Assembly: GCF_014279995.1 (NCBI RefSeq)
Contig: NZ_CP047935.1
Span: forward strand, 1,695,494-1,759,493
Direction of reading: 5' to 3'
Length of the DNA stretch: 64,000 bases
Source: Synechococcus sp. BIOS-E4-1
GTDB lineage: Bacteria; Cyanobacteriota; Cyanobacteriia; PCC-6307; Cyanobiaceae
Of the stretch, positions 29,525 through 36,055 are shown one piece after another (within the stretch, counting starts at the first letter, position 1; each line of letters opens with the position of its first letter). The notes beneath the pieces were generated by a model that did not search any database, had not been told where the DNA came from, and worked only from the letters and a program-made list of their open reading frames with translations. The position numbers were made by a program, and so were the translations under genes.

Positions 29525-29955
29525 CAGGGAATATTTGCTAGTTGAAACATGAACGAGTATTGAAAAATTGTCAAAATGCTTGCCTGTAAATCATATCTTG
29601 GCGACAGAGGGAAAACATTAGGCAATCCGATCAAGTTACCTTTCTAAGTATTGACGACAAGTTAACCGCTGTTGGCATAGGAGAAATCAATAAACCAACA
29701 GCAATAACTAAAAAAGAAATTAAGTTGGCTGAACATCGGATGATTTAGAATCATAGAAAGAAAAAGCCAGATCGCCTTAAATATTGATTATGTGTTGCTG
29801 CTGTTAGGGGGAGGAGAGAATAGTCTTACTCAAAGCTTAGTTTTACATATCATGTTTGACGAATAAGCGCATCAAAGGAGTCTTCAAATCTCTTTTGACA
29901 TATCGGAGTGATTAAGCGAGTTAAACCTGTTGTGGAAGCTTTAAACGTTTGTTGC
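29525..29955. other. no gene seen
   Basis: AT-rich spacer before the peptide array. It contains no recognisable frame or hairpin with a T-run. Confidence 0.45.
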
Positions 29956-29982
29956 TAGAACCATTAAAGACTCGCAAAACCC
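29956..29982 (+). promoter_or_regulatory. array-type upstream module of precursor 1
   Basis: TTGC-TAGAAC, with the hexamer starting exactly 27 nt before the ancestral start position, as in the other array genes; the following TTAAAGACTC..CCC leader sequence is also shared. Confidence 0.5.
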
Positions 29983-30210
29983 ATCTCCGAGGAACAACTC
30001 AAAGCTTTGATCGAAAAGGTCAAAGGCGACACCAGTCTGCAGGAGAAGATCAAAGTAGCAGGTGATGTTGACGCAGCTCTTGCAATTGCGAAAGAGGCTG
30101 GGTTTATGATTTCTGCTGATGACGTTCGGTCGTCAGTTTCAGATGATGAGCTGGAAGGCGGGGCTGGAGGTGGGTATTTGAGTTTTGAAAATCACAGACT
30201 AGTCGGCTGA
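29983..30210 (+). CDS. prochlorosin-type precursor 1, ATC in place of ATG
   Basis: A Nif11-type leader peptide of 75 residues if read from the ATC at 29983 (then SEEQLKALIEKVKGDTSLQE, AIAKEAGFMISADD, DDELEGGAGG). The ATC aligns with the ATG of the other array genes, 27 nt after the conserved -10-like hexamer; the first standard start is a TTG at 30007, which would remove eight leader residues. The core GYLSFENHRLVG has no Cys, so no lanthionine can form. Probably a degenerating member, or a peptide used for something else. Confidence 0.6.
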   Translation: MSEEQLKALIEKVKGDTSLQEKIKVAGDVDAALAIAKEAGFMISADDVRSSVSDDELEGGAGGGYLSFENHRLVG

Positions 30211-30324
30211 GTATTTCGGGCCAATGTGAATAAGTGATGCTCCGTATCTGATGCATATCATGTTCAATTCTTAAACAATTACAGGTAGATAATTGCTTAA
30301 GGTTTTTTGCATCTGCAGTTCTAT

Positions 30325-30594
30325 TCACAATTCACAGTTCAAATCCAAAAGCATAAATACTCTTGTTAAACGTTCTCCTGCTAAGGGTTTATTATTTTCG
30401 TAGTCCCTAGATAGCTTTTTCAGCATATTATTATATAATTCTTTGGCAATACGTTTCTCTGTTACCCCTTCATTTCCGAGTTAACAGATACTGTCTGCTA
30501 CAGCAGCTGTCCTTTGACTTTGTATCTCCACTTCACTGCAAGCAGTTGCTGGGCCCGCAATGAAGAGACTAAGAAGATGGAATAACTTTTTCAT
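30325..30594 (-). pseudogene. secreted protein gene with one in-frame TAA
   Basis: Read from ATG 30594 it gives a signal peptide (MKKLFHLLSLFIAGPATA), then CSEVEIQSQRTAAVADSIC, an in-frame TAA (30481-30483), and continues in the same frame for 52 residues (LGNEGVTEKRIAKELYNNML and later AGERLTRVFMLLDLNCEL) to TGA. The body is otherwise intact and protein-like, so a single nonsense change explains the loss. The plan resembles the secreted protein at 29255-29524. Confidence 0.65.
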
Positions 30595-30629
30595 AAGAGT
30601 ATCTTATCCTGCATTCTTGGTTTCAGCCA

Positions 30630-31079
30630 TTAATAATCTTTTTTGTAGCGAAAGTGTTTGACAACCTTTGGATTAGACTTTACTAACTCTCCATTACCCA
30701 TTATTCCTTTCTGCCTTATCTCCTCTGTGTAACCAATATACTCCTTTTTATCCTCGTCTGGACTGCATTCTGCAAATAGCATTAACTTACCTTTGTCTTC
30801 TTTATCCCTTTTAGCTTCTAGCTCCTTTACTTCTTTTTCAAAGTCTTTTATTTACAAACCATCTCTTAGCTCAGCAGCAACTATAACTTTACCATCTTTT
30901 CTTGCTTTAAAATATTTTTCTTCAAGAGCATAATACTTGTCGTTGATTTCTTTTGCCTGGGGTTTAAACAACCTAGCAGTCTCAGCCCATTTATAATAAG
31001 CTTCATTAGCTTCTTGCTTGGTTTTATATTTGCATCCAACCAAAACAAGTATTAGCAGAAGCGATGCTAAGCGACTCAT
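30630..31079 (-). pseudogene. lipoprotein gene with one in-frame TAA
   Basis: Starting at ATG 31079 the reading gives a lipoprotein signal SRLASLLLILVLVGC, a charged helical body (KWAETARLFKPQAKEINDKY), then a TAA at 30852-30854 after AAELRDGL. The frame continues without further breaks (IKDFEKEVKELEAKRDKEDK, FAECSPDEDKK, VVKHFRYKKDY) to a TAA at 30630. It is homologous to the intact lipoprotein at 21398-21823, which has the same KHFRY end. The open part alone (30852-31094) is likely a truncated product. Confidence 0.7.
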
Positions 31080-31094
31080 AACTATGTCATCCAA

Positions 31095-31416
31095 TAAATC
31101 ATATTTTAGGATAACAGAAAAAGTCGGCGCGGCTATATCTAATTAACACATCAAACTTAAACATTTTAAACGGGTCATATATCTCCCTCAGGGATAAATA
31201 GTGTGACGAGATTGGGCCATTGATGCAAATAACATAAACGAAAAATTACGACATTATTTCCATAGGATATGGAAGCTAATTAGATTAGTCCTAATACCTT
31301 CTGATGAACCTCTAAAGAAGACTCTGAAACGTCTTAAGCATCTATTAGGTATGCATTGAGCTCTAGGCATTTGATGTCTTTTGGATCCGTTAACAGTACA
31401 TTTTAAAGGGTTTCGA
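31095..31416. other. no gene seen
   Basis: Spacer between the two broken minus-strand genes and the tandem array; low-complexity AT-rich sequence only. Confidence 0.45.
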
Positions 31417-31443
31417 TATTATAGAAAATCTAAAACATGCCTA
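31417..31443 (+). promoter_or_regulatory. array-type upstream module of precursor 2
   Basis: TATTAT at 31417-31422 starts 27 nt before the ATA that replaces the start codon. The module is more diverged than the others. Confidence 0.4.
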
Positions 31444-31692
31444 ATATCAGAAGAACAACTCAAGGCGTTTCTAGAAAAGGTCATAGCAGAAACCAGCCTT
31501 CAGGAAAAGCTCAAAGCAGCTGCTGATTCAGACGCAGCTCTTGCGATTGCGAAAGAGGCGAGATTTATGATTTCTGCTGATGGCTTGAAGAACGATCAAT
31601 CAGAACTTTCAGATGAGGAACTGGAAGGAGCGGCTGGGAGCGGATGTTGCGCATGCCGGCCGGGAAGCGACACCAGCCTTCATACAATTTAG
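31444..31692 (+). CDS. prochlorosin-type precursor 2, ATA in place of ATG
   Basis: An 82-residue precursor if read from ATA 31444 (then SEEQLKAFLEKVIAETSLQE, KLKAAADSDAALAIAKEA, LSDEELEGAAGS). No ATG/GTG/TTG lies close in frame; the next upstream one is a TTG at 31381, which would add 21 residues. The cleavage motif is GS instead of GG. The core GCCACRPGSDTSLHTI has three Cys and four Ser/Thr, all Cys before the Ser/Thr, so rings would close in the reverse direction to most prochlorosins. A strong terminator follows. Confidence 0.65.
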   Translation: MSEEQLKAFLEKVIAETSLQEKLKAAADSDAALAIAKEARFMISADGLKNDQSELSDEELEGAAGSGCCACRPGSDTSLHTI

Positions 31693-31728
31693 AAGTGAAA
31701 GCCTCGAGCGATGTGAGCCTACTCATCA

Positions 31729-31755
31729 AAGCCCCTACAACTGCAGGGGCTTTTT
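31729..31755 (+). terminator. terminator of precursor 2
   Basis: AGCCCCT and AGGGGCT arms around a short loop, preceded by AAA and followed by five T. It separates precursor 2 from precursor 3, supporting single-gene transcription. Confidence 0.85.
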
Positions 31756-31855
31756 ATTTCTTCAATCACCCCAAACAGCCCACAAATCAGCCTTCAATAC
31801 CTGGCATGATTGAGCGCAGTAATTGTTCACCAAAGACTTTGCTGCAGAGCGTTGC

Positions 31856-31882
31856 TATAACTACTCAACAGACCTGATACCA
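31856..31882 (+). promoter_or_regulatory. array-type upstream module of precursor 3
   Basis: TTGC-TATAAC, an extended -10-like element 27 nt before the start. About 46 bp further upstream is the shared TTGAGCGCAGTAA block at 31810. Confidence 0.55.
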
Positions 31883-32152
31883 TTGTCAGAAGAACAACTT
31901 AAAGCGTTCCTAGCAAAAGCGAAGGACGACCAGACAATTCAGGAAAAACTAAAAGCAGCTAAGTCACCTGAAGATGTTGTGGGCATCGCTAAAGAGCACG
32001 GACATGAATTTACTGCTGATAAGATCAACCAGCTCAGTGGTGATGAGCTGGAAGGCGTATCTGGGGGCATATTTTCTAACGGGGGGAACACCTGCACTGA
32101 AAGATACTGGGGGCATACTCCTCCGAAAAACTGTCAAGGGGCTCAATTATGA
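31883..32152 (+). CDS. prochlorosin-type precursor 3 (TTG start)
   Basis: An 89-residue precursor from TTG 31883, which aligns with the ATG of sister genes (leader SEEQLKAFLAKAKDDQTIQE). The middle belongs to a second leader subtype (KSPEDVVGIAKEHGHEFTAD, as in precursor 9). It ends DELEGVSGG, then a 27-residue core with Cys at core positions 9 and 22, Thr at 8, 10 and 17 and Ser at 3, enough for two lanthionine rings. Processing would need a LanM enzyme and a C39 transporter, neither in the window. Confidence 0.82.
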   Translation: MSEEQLKAFLAKAKDDQTIQEKLKAAKSPEDVVGIAKEHGHEFTADKINQLSGDELEGVSGGIFSNGGNTCTERYWGHTPPKNCQGAQL

Positions 32153-32242
32153 GCATCAGCTTCAAGTAGGGCTTGCTGTCCATAACTTTTTCCCCTCGGC
32201 TTCAAAACTTACACACTCAAAGCCTCTGCAGCAGACCGTTGC

Positions 32243-32269
32243 TATGACTGCTGAAAAGACCTGCTACTC
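32243..32269 (+). promoter_or_regulatory. array-type upstream module of precursor 4
   Basis: CGTTGC-TATGAC with the hexamer starting 27 nt before the ATG, preceded by the shared CTGCAGCAGACCG sequence. Confidence 0.55.
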
Positions 32270-32524
32270 ATGTCAGAAGAGCAACTCAAAGCCTTTCTCG
32301 AAAAAGTCAAAGCTGACACCAGTCTTCAGGAGAAGCTCAAAGCTGCAGCCGATTCCGATGCAGTCGTAGCAATTGCCAAAGACCAGGGTTATCAATTTAC
32401 TGCTGATAAGGTCAGCCAAGTCAGCGAATGGGAGTTAGAGAGCGCGGCTGGCGGGGAGTCTTCCTTCGTAGGTGCTTGTACTGGCTGTGAATGTATGGAC
32501 TCAAACGTGTGCTTTAGTATCTGA
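32270..32524 (+). CDS. prochlorosin-type precursor 4
   Basis: An 84-residue precursor, ATG start. The leader is MSEEQLKAFLEKVKADTSLQ.., AVVAIAKDQGYQFTADKV, WELESAAGG. The 22-residue core has Cys at positions 8, 11, 13 and 19, Ser at 2, 3, 16 and 21 and Thr at 9, so up to four thioether rings are possible. The leader matches the Nif11-type leaders that ProcM-like lanthipeptide synthetases recognise. Confidence 0.88.
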   Translation: MSEEQLKAFLEKVKADTSLQEKLKAAADSDAVVAIAKDQGYQFTADKVSQVSEWELESAAGGESSFVGACTGCECMDSNVCFSI

Positions 32525-32732
32525 ATCGTGCGAAATAGAATCACGCCCATGAACGATTCTTTATTGGACTAACTAATTAACTTATGGCCGATGCTCCTCA
32601 TCAATAAGATATTGCATCAGTAGATTTTTCTATTGACTCACTCACCCCAAAGAAGCCCACAAATTACCCGCCAATACCTGGCACACTTGAGCGCATTAAT
32701 TGTTAGTTAGAAACACTTCAAGATGTCGTTGC

Positions 32733-32759
32733 TATAACCATTTAAGACTCCTGATAGCC
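32733..32759 (+). promoter_or_regulatory. array-type upstream module of precursor 5
   Basis: CGTTGC-TATAAC, hexamer 27 nt before the ATG, with a TTGAGCGCATTAA block further upstream. Confidence 0.55.
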
Positions 32760-33011
32760 ATGACACAAGAACAACTCAACGCTTTCTTGGCTTGCGCCAA
32801 AAGCAACACCAAGCTTCAGGATATGCTCAAAGCTGCAGCCGATTCCGATGCAGTGGTAGCGATTGCCAAAGAAGCAGGATTTAGCATTTCTGCGGATGAG
32901 CTTAATAAGGCCTCAGAGCTTTCTGAAGAGGAGCTAGAGGGCGTTAGTGGTGGTTACTTTTACGCTTTTACTGACCGACAAGCTGGACCGGACAATCCCA
33001 GCCCCTGCTGA
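32760..33011 (+). CDS. prochlorosin-type precursor 5
   Basis: An 83-residue precursor from ATG 32760 (the frame is open to 32700). The leader MTQEQLNAFLACAKSNTKLQ is diverged at its start and carries an unusual Cys at residue 12; the end is SEEELEGVSGG. The core YFYAFTDRQAGPDNPSPC has one terminal Cys, Thr at 6 and Ser at 16, so only one ring is possible, either a large 6-18 ring or a tiny 16-18 ring. Confidence 0.85.
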   Translation: MTQEQLNAFLACAKSNTKLQDMLKAAADSDAVVAIAKEAGFSISADELNKASELSEEELEGVSGGYFYAFTDRQAGPDNPSPC

Positions 33012-33067
33012 GGAGTTTTTCAATAGCCTGACTATTCCCATAAAGCAGCCTCAAATAATTGGCATGA

Positions 33068-33140
33068 TTGAGCGCAGTAAGCATTAACCAAAGTTGCTGC
33101 AGCAGACCGTTGCTATAGCTACTTAACAGACCTGATACCC
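33068..33140 (+). promoter_or_regulatory. array-type upstream module of precursor 6 (best full example)
   Basis: The full conserved module reads TTGAGCGCAGTAA at 33068, AACCAAAG, GCTGCAGCAGACCG, then TTGC-TATAGC with the hexamer at 33114, 27 nt before the ATG, and CAGACCTGATACCC directly before the start. The same order occurs before precursors 3, 5, 7, 8 and the broken gene at 35278. An extended -10 (TTGCTATAxC) is the likely promoter; no good -35 is seen. Confidence 0.6.
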
Positions 33141-33389
33141 ATGTCAGAAGAGCAACTCAAGTCATTCCTGGAAAAAGTCAAAGGCGAAGCCAGCCTTCAG
33201 GAGAAGCTCAAAGCAGCTACTAATTCTGATACAGTTCGTTTGATTGCAAAAGAGGCTGGTTTTAGTATTTCTGCTGATGACCTAAACCAGGCTCAACTAA
33301 CGCTTTCTGAAGAAGAGCTAGAAGGGGCGGCTGGTGGGAAAAAACCAAAGCTTGAATATTCGAACACATCTCTTGCATGTGGTTGTTGA
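33141..33389 (+). CDS. prochlorosin-type precursor 6
   Basis: An 82-residue precursor. Leader MSEEQLKSFLEKVKGEASLQ.., LIAKEAGFSISADDLNQA, SEEELEGAAGG. The core KKPKLEYSNTSLACGC is basic at its start and has Ser 8, Thr 10, Ser 11 and Cys 14 and 16, so two overlapping or nested rings near the C-terminus are expected. A weak AGCTT..AAGCT hairpin with a seven-T run (33402-33430) follows. Confidence 0.88.
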   Translation: MSEEQLKSFLEKVKGEASLQEKLKAATNSDTVRLIAKEAGFSISADDLNQAQLTLSEEELEGAAGGKKPKLEYSNTSLACGC

Positions 33390-33546
33390 TATTCCTGAAA
33401 GCAGAAGCTTGCGACCTCAAAGCTCTTTTTTTGAAAGAAGCTGTTTATTTCTCAAATCATACCAATAATCCCATAAATCAGCCTCCAACACTAGGCACGA
33501 TTGAGCACAGTATTTGTTAGTCAGAGACAGTGCGGCAGACCATTGC

Positions 33547-33573
33547 TATGACTGCTGCAAAAACCTGCCACTC
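33547..33573 (+). promoter_or_regulatory. array-type upstream module of precursor 7
   Basis: CATTGC-TATGAC, hexamer 27 nt before the ATG; TTGAGCACAGTA block at 33501. Confidence 0.55.
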
Positions 33574-33846
33574 ATGTCAGAAGAGCAACTCAAAGCCTTC
33601 CTCGAAAAGGTCAAAGGCGACACCAGTCTTCAAGAAAAGCTCAAAGCAGCTGCTGATTCTGATGCTGTTCTTACGGTTGCCAAAGAACATGGATTTAGTA
33701 TCTCTGCAGATGACCTCAACAAAACTCAATCAGAGATTTCTGAAGAGGAGCTAGAAGACTCGGCTGGTTGTAGGAGGTGTGACAGCTGCGGGATATGGGG
33801 GTGGATTGGCATGGCTAAAACATGCAGAGGTCCAACACAGGGATGA
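33574..33846 (+). CDS. prochlorosin-type precursor 7, GC cleavage junction
   Basis: A 90-residue precursor from ATG 33574 (frame open to 33514). The leader MSEEQLKAFLEKVKGDTSLQ is near consensus, but the junction is ELEDSAG-C, so the usual second Gly is replaced by Cys. Counting from that Cys, the 25-residue core has Cys at 1, 4, 7 and 19, Ser 6, Thr 18 and 23, and an aromatic GIWGWIG centre. Loss of the GG motif may change or block cleavage by a C39 peptidase. Confidence 0.85.
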   Translation: MSEEQLKAFLEKVKGDTSLQEKLKAAADSDAVLTVAKEHGFSISADDLNKTQSEISEEELEDSAGCRRCDSCGIWGWIGMAKTCRGPTQG

Positions 33847-34026
33847 AGTTGCTATCTAGTAATGAAATGGACAATACTGTTTCCGTGCTCTACTCATCAA
33901 AAGCTCCTGCCACCACAGGCGTTTCTTATTGCTTCAATAGCCTAGCTAATCCCATAAATTAGCCTTCAATACCTGGGCAATTGAGCGCGGTAAGTATTAG
34001 CTAAAGACACCGCAGCAGACCGTTGC

Positions 34027-34053
34027 TATATTTGCTCAAAAGATCTCATACTC
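34027..34053 (+). promoter_or_regulatory. array-type upstream module of precursor 8
   Basis: CGTTGC-TATATT, hexamer 27 nt before the ATG; TTGAGCGCGGTAAG block at 33981. Confidence 0.55.
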
Positions 34054-34326
34054 ATGTCAGAAGATCAACTCAAAGCTTTCCTGGAAAAGGTTAAAAGAGA
34101 CACCAGTCTTCGAAATAAGCTTAAGGCAGCAACTAGTTTTGATGAGGCAATTGCTTTAGCTAAAGATACCGGATTTTCTCTTTCAGTAGAAGACGTTCAG
34201 TCATCGATGACGGACGTTGAATTGGAAGCCATTGCTGGGGGAGGAGCAAGGACCGGTACTGGACTGTCCTACTGCTGTTCGATCGATGAGTGTCCAAAGA
34301 CCGCAGGAGGCAATTGCCCACGCTGA
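34054..34326 (+). CDS. prochlorosin-type precursor 8
   Basis: A 90-residue precursor. The leader (MSEDQLKAFLEKVKRDTSLR, SFDEAIALAKDTGFSLSV, DVELEAIAGG) is the most diverged of the ATG-started members. The 27-residue core has Cys at 11, 12, 17 and 25, Thr at 4, 6 and 20, and Ser at 9 and 13: a Thr-Gly-Thr-Gly start, a Cys-Cys-Ser centre and up to four rings. Confidence 0.87.
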   Translation: MSEDQLKAFLEKVKRDTSLRNKLKAATSFDEAIALAKDTGFSLSVEDVQSSMTDVELEAIAGGGARTGTGLSYCCSIDECPKTAGGNCPR

Positions 34327-34460
34327 AAGGTACCTCACATATCGATATTGATTGTATCTTTGATTGTGAAGCTTCAAAAAGAGCGTATGTTTTGGTCGAA
34401 GAGTGATTGAATCTGCACAATTAAGGCTCGTTGCTGTTTTTTTAAAGACTTCCAATACCC

Positions 34461-34691
34461 ATGCCCCTAGAACAACTCAAAGCCTTCCTTGAAAAAGTCA
34501 AAGGTGATTCCAATCTTCAGGAGAAACTAAAAGCAGCGAAGTCACCTGAAGATGTTGTAGCTATTGCTAAAGAGAATGGCCATGAATTCAATTCAGATCA
34601 CCTCAGCCAGCTCAGTAAAGAGGAGCTAGAGAGTGTGGCTGGTGGCGTGACACTAAAATACAAGAATTGGTGTTACTGTACCGCACTATAA
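34461..34691 (+). CDS. prochlorosin-type precursor 9
   Basis: A 76-residue precursor. The leader MPLEQLKAFLEKVKGDSNLQ has a Pro at position 2; the middle is the KSPEDVVAIAKENGHEF subtype shared with precursor 3; the end is EELESVAGG. The short core VTLKYKNWCYCTAL has Thr 2 and 12 and Cys 9 and 11. Its upstream module is degenerate (TTGC-TGTTTT, 26 nt from the ATG), so expression may be lower. Confidence 0.87.
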   Translation: MPLEQLKAFLEKVKGDSNLQEKLKAAKSPEDVVAIAKENGHEFNSDHLSQLSKEELESVAGGVTLKYKNWCYCTAL

Positions 34692-34905
34692 ACTGGGTAG
34701 TTGAATACGTCGTTGCTTATTGTTCTGTGGATTAATATAGAACAGCCTCCACACTGAAGTCTAGGCATTGACAAAGGGTTCATTGCTTCAATTACACCCA
34801 AAAGCCGATTGATCTCCCTGCAATACTTAGCACGAATCAGCGCAGTAAGTATTATTCAAAGACTTTTGAGCAGAAAGTTGCTATGAATGCTTTGTCTCGA
34901 TACCT

Positions 34906-35175
34906 ATCTCCCTAGAACATCTCAAGGCAATCCTGGAGAAGGTCAAGACAGACATCAGCCTTCAGGAGAAGCTCAAGTCTGAGCGTGTTGATGTTGTAGC
35001 TATTACTAAGGCTGCCGGGTTTTCTATCAAACCTGACGACATAATTGCACTTCGAGAAAACACTTCTGAAAAAGAGCTAGAGGCTATCCTTGGTGGTGCC
35101 GGATCTTGCAATCCTCAGGGCGGTGCGGATCCATTCTGCACTTGGGATTTCCCCAATTTCATAAATCACAAATGA
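34906..35175 (+). CDS. prochlorosin-type precursor 10, ATC in place of ATG
   Basis: An 89-residue precursor if read from ATC 34906 (then SLEHLKAILEKVKTDISLQE, VVAITKAAGFSIKPDD, EKELEAILGG). No ATG, GTG or TTG occurs in this frame close by, which is why automatic ORF finding misses it. The frame is intact through a 25-residue core with Cys 4 and 14, Ser 3 and Thr 15. A TTGC-TATGAA module lies 24 nt upstream. Either silent or started at a near-cognate codon. Confidence 0.6.
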   Translation: MSLEHLKAILEKVKTDISLQEKLKSERVDVVAITKAAGFSIKPDDIIALRENTSEKELEAILGGAGSCNPQGGADPFCTWDFPNFINHK

Positions 35176-35250
35176 CACAAAGCAAACTTGAATGCACGGC
35201 AAGATTGAGCAAAGTAAGTATTCGCCAAAGACACTGCAGCACATCTTTGC

Positions 35251-35277
35251 TAAAAATACTGAACAGACTTCATACAC
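35251..35277 (+). promoter_or_regulatory. array-type upstream module of the broken precursor 11
   Basis: TTTGC-TAAAAA, hexamer 27 nt before the ATG; TTGAGCAAAGTAAG block upstream at 35205. Confidence 0.45.
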
Positions 35278-35408
35278 ATGTCAGCAGAGCAAATCAAAGC
35301 GTTCCTGAAGAAGATCAAAGGCGACACCAAACTTCAAGAGAAGCTGAAAGCTGCTCAAATAAGGGCAATTACGCCGCTGACACGTGCTGTAGCTGGAATT
35401 GTGGCTGA
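35278..35408 (+). pseudogene. prochlorosin-type precursor 11, leader deletion and frameshift
   Basis: The first 26 residues (MSAEQIKAFLKKIKGDTKLQ.., KLKAAQ) are a normal leader start. The rest of the leader, including the GG site, is missing, and a Cys-rich core-like sequence NYAADTCCSWNCG followed by TGA (35406-35408) appears in another frame. A deletion of about 100 bp that also shifted the frame explains this. The open frame continuing to 35577 is out-of-frame and antisense to the next gene. Confidence 0.65.
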
Positions 35409-35449
35409 ACTGAAACGGTCGGTGGATTTAGCACTAGCTGTCAGCGCCC

Positions 35450-35725
35450 TCACAAGAGTTCGAGCCAATTGTACTGAGTTCCTGCAGCCGCAGGCGTCCC
35501 TTTACCACAACCGTCATTCTTGCCACCGGCAACAGCTTCCAATTCCTCCTCGGAAAGTTCTGACATTCTTGATTTGAATGCCGTAGTTAGATCCTCTACA
35601 CTGATTTGAATACCATGATCTGCGGCAAGCTTTACAGCCTCTTCAGCGGTAGTGGCGGAGGTAATAGACTGTTTAAATTCAGAATTCGTCGCGATAAGAT
35701 TCAAAAGATCTTCCTGAACTGACAT
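35450..35725 (-). CDS. Nif11-leader peptide, minus-strand subfamily, copy 1
   Basis: A 91-residue precursor of a second Nif11 subfamily: MSVQEDLLNLIATNSEFKQS, ATTAEEAVKLAADHGIQI, LSEEELEAVAGG, then a 23-residue core starting KNDGC and ending WLELL with a single Cys at core position 5. The paralogue at 57486 has the same core length and Cys position, so here, unlike the tandem array, the core is conserved. Placed convergently at the end of the array. Function unknown; could be a non-lanthionine RiPP. Confidence 0.8.
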   Translation of the reverse strand: MSVQEDLLNLIATNSEFKQSITSATTAEEAVKLAADHGIQISVEDLTTAFKSRMSELSEEELEAVAGGKNDGCGKGTPAAAGTQYNWLELL

Positions 35726-36055
35726 GACTACATTAAAAACATATCTAACTTATAGCATTAAAATTGAAGCGGAGCTTCAAATTGCTACATCTTTTAATCA
35801 TTAGCCTGCCGTCCAAATCAACCGAACGACGACATAAAAGCTGATTGACTCTAAGAGCAATTTTTTAGATTCTAGCAATAGTGGGTTTCTTGAATAATCA
35901 GAGCCGATCGCTTGTTTGTAAGCCTTCTCTTGATTTTTTAGTTACCAATGGGCAGCAGGGTTTGGTCATCCTGCTGTCTCTACCACATAGACCACACATA
36001 CATAATCAGAAGATTACTGTTCTGATTGATTTGAACGAACATTTATTTATTGAAT
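35726..36055. other. no supported gene
   Basis: Spacer between the peptide array and the phage-like block. The GTG-started frame at 35881-36063 (+) is unconvincing. Confidence 0.45.

Noticed and set aside
30104-30328. Minus-strand frame antisense to precursor 1
   Set aside because: Mirror of the Nif11 leader sequence; composition not protein-like.
31613-31877. Plus-strand frames running through precursor 2 and its terminator
   Set aside because: Cross the terminator and the upstream module of precursor 3; shadows.
30000-35400. CRISPR array, because of regular ~430-bp repeats
   Set aside because: The repeats are coding leaders plus promoters, not short repeats with short spacers.
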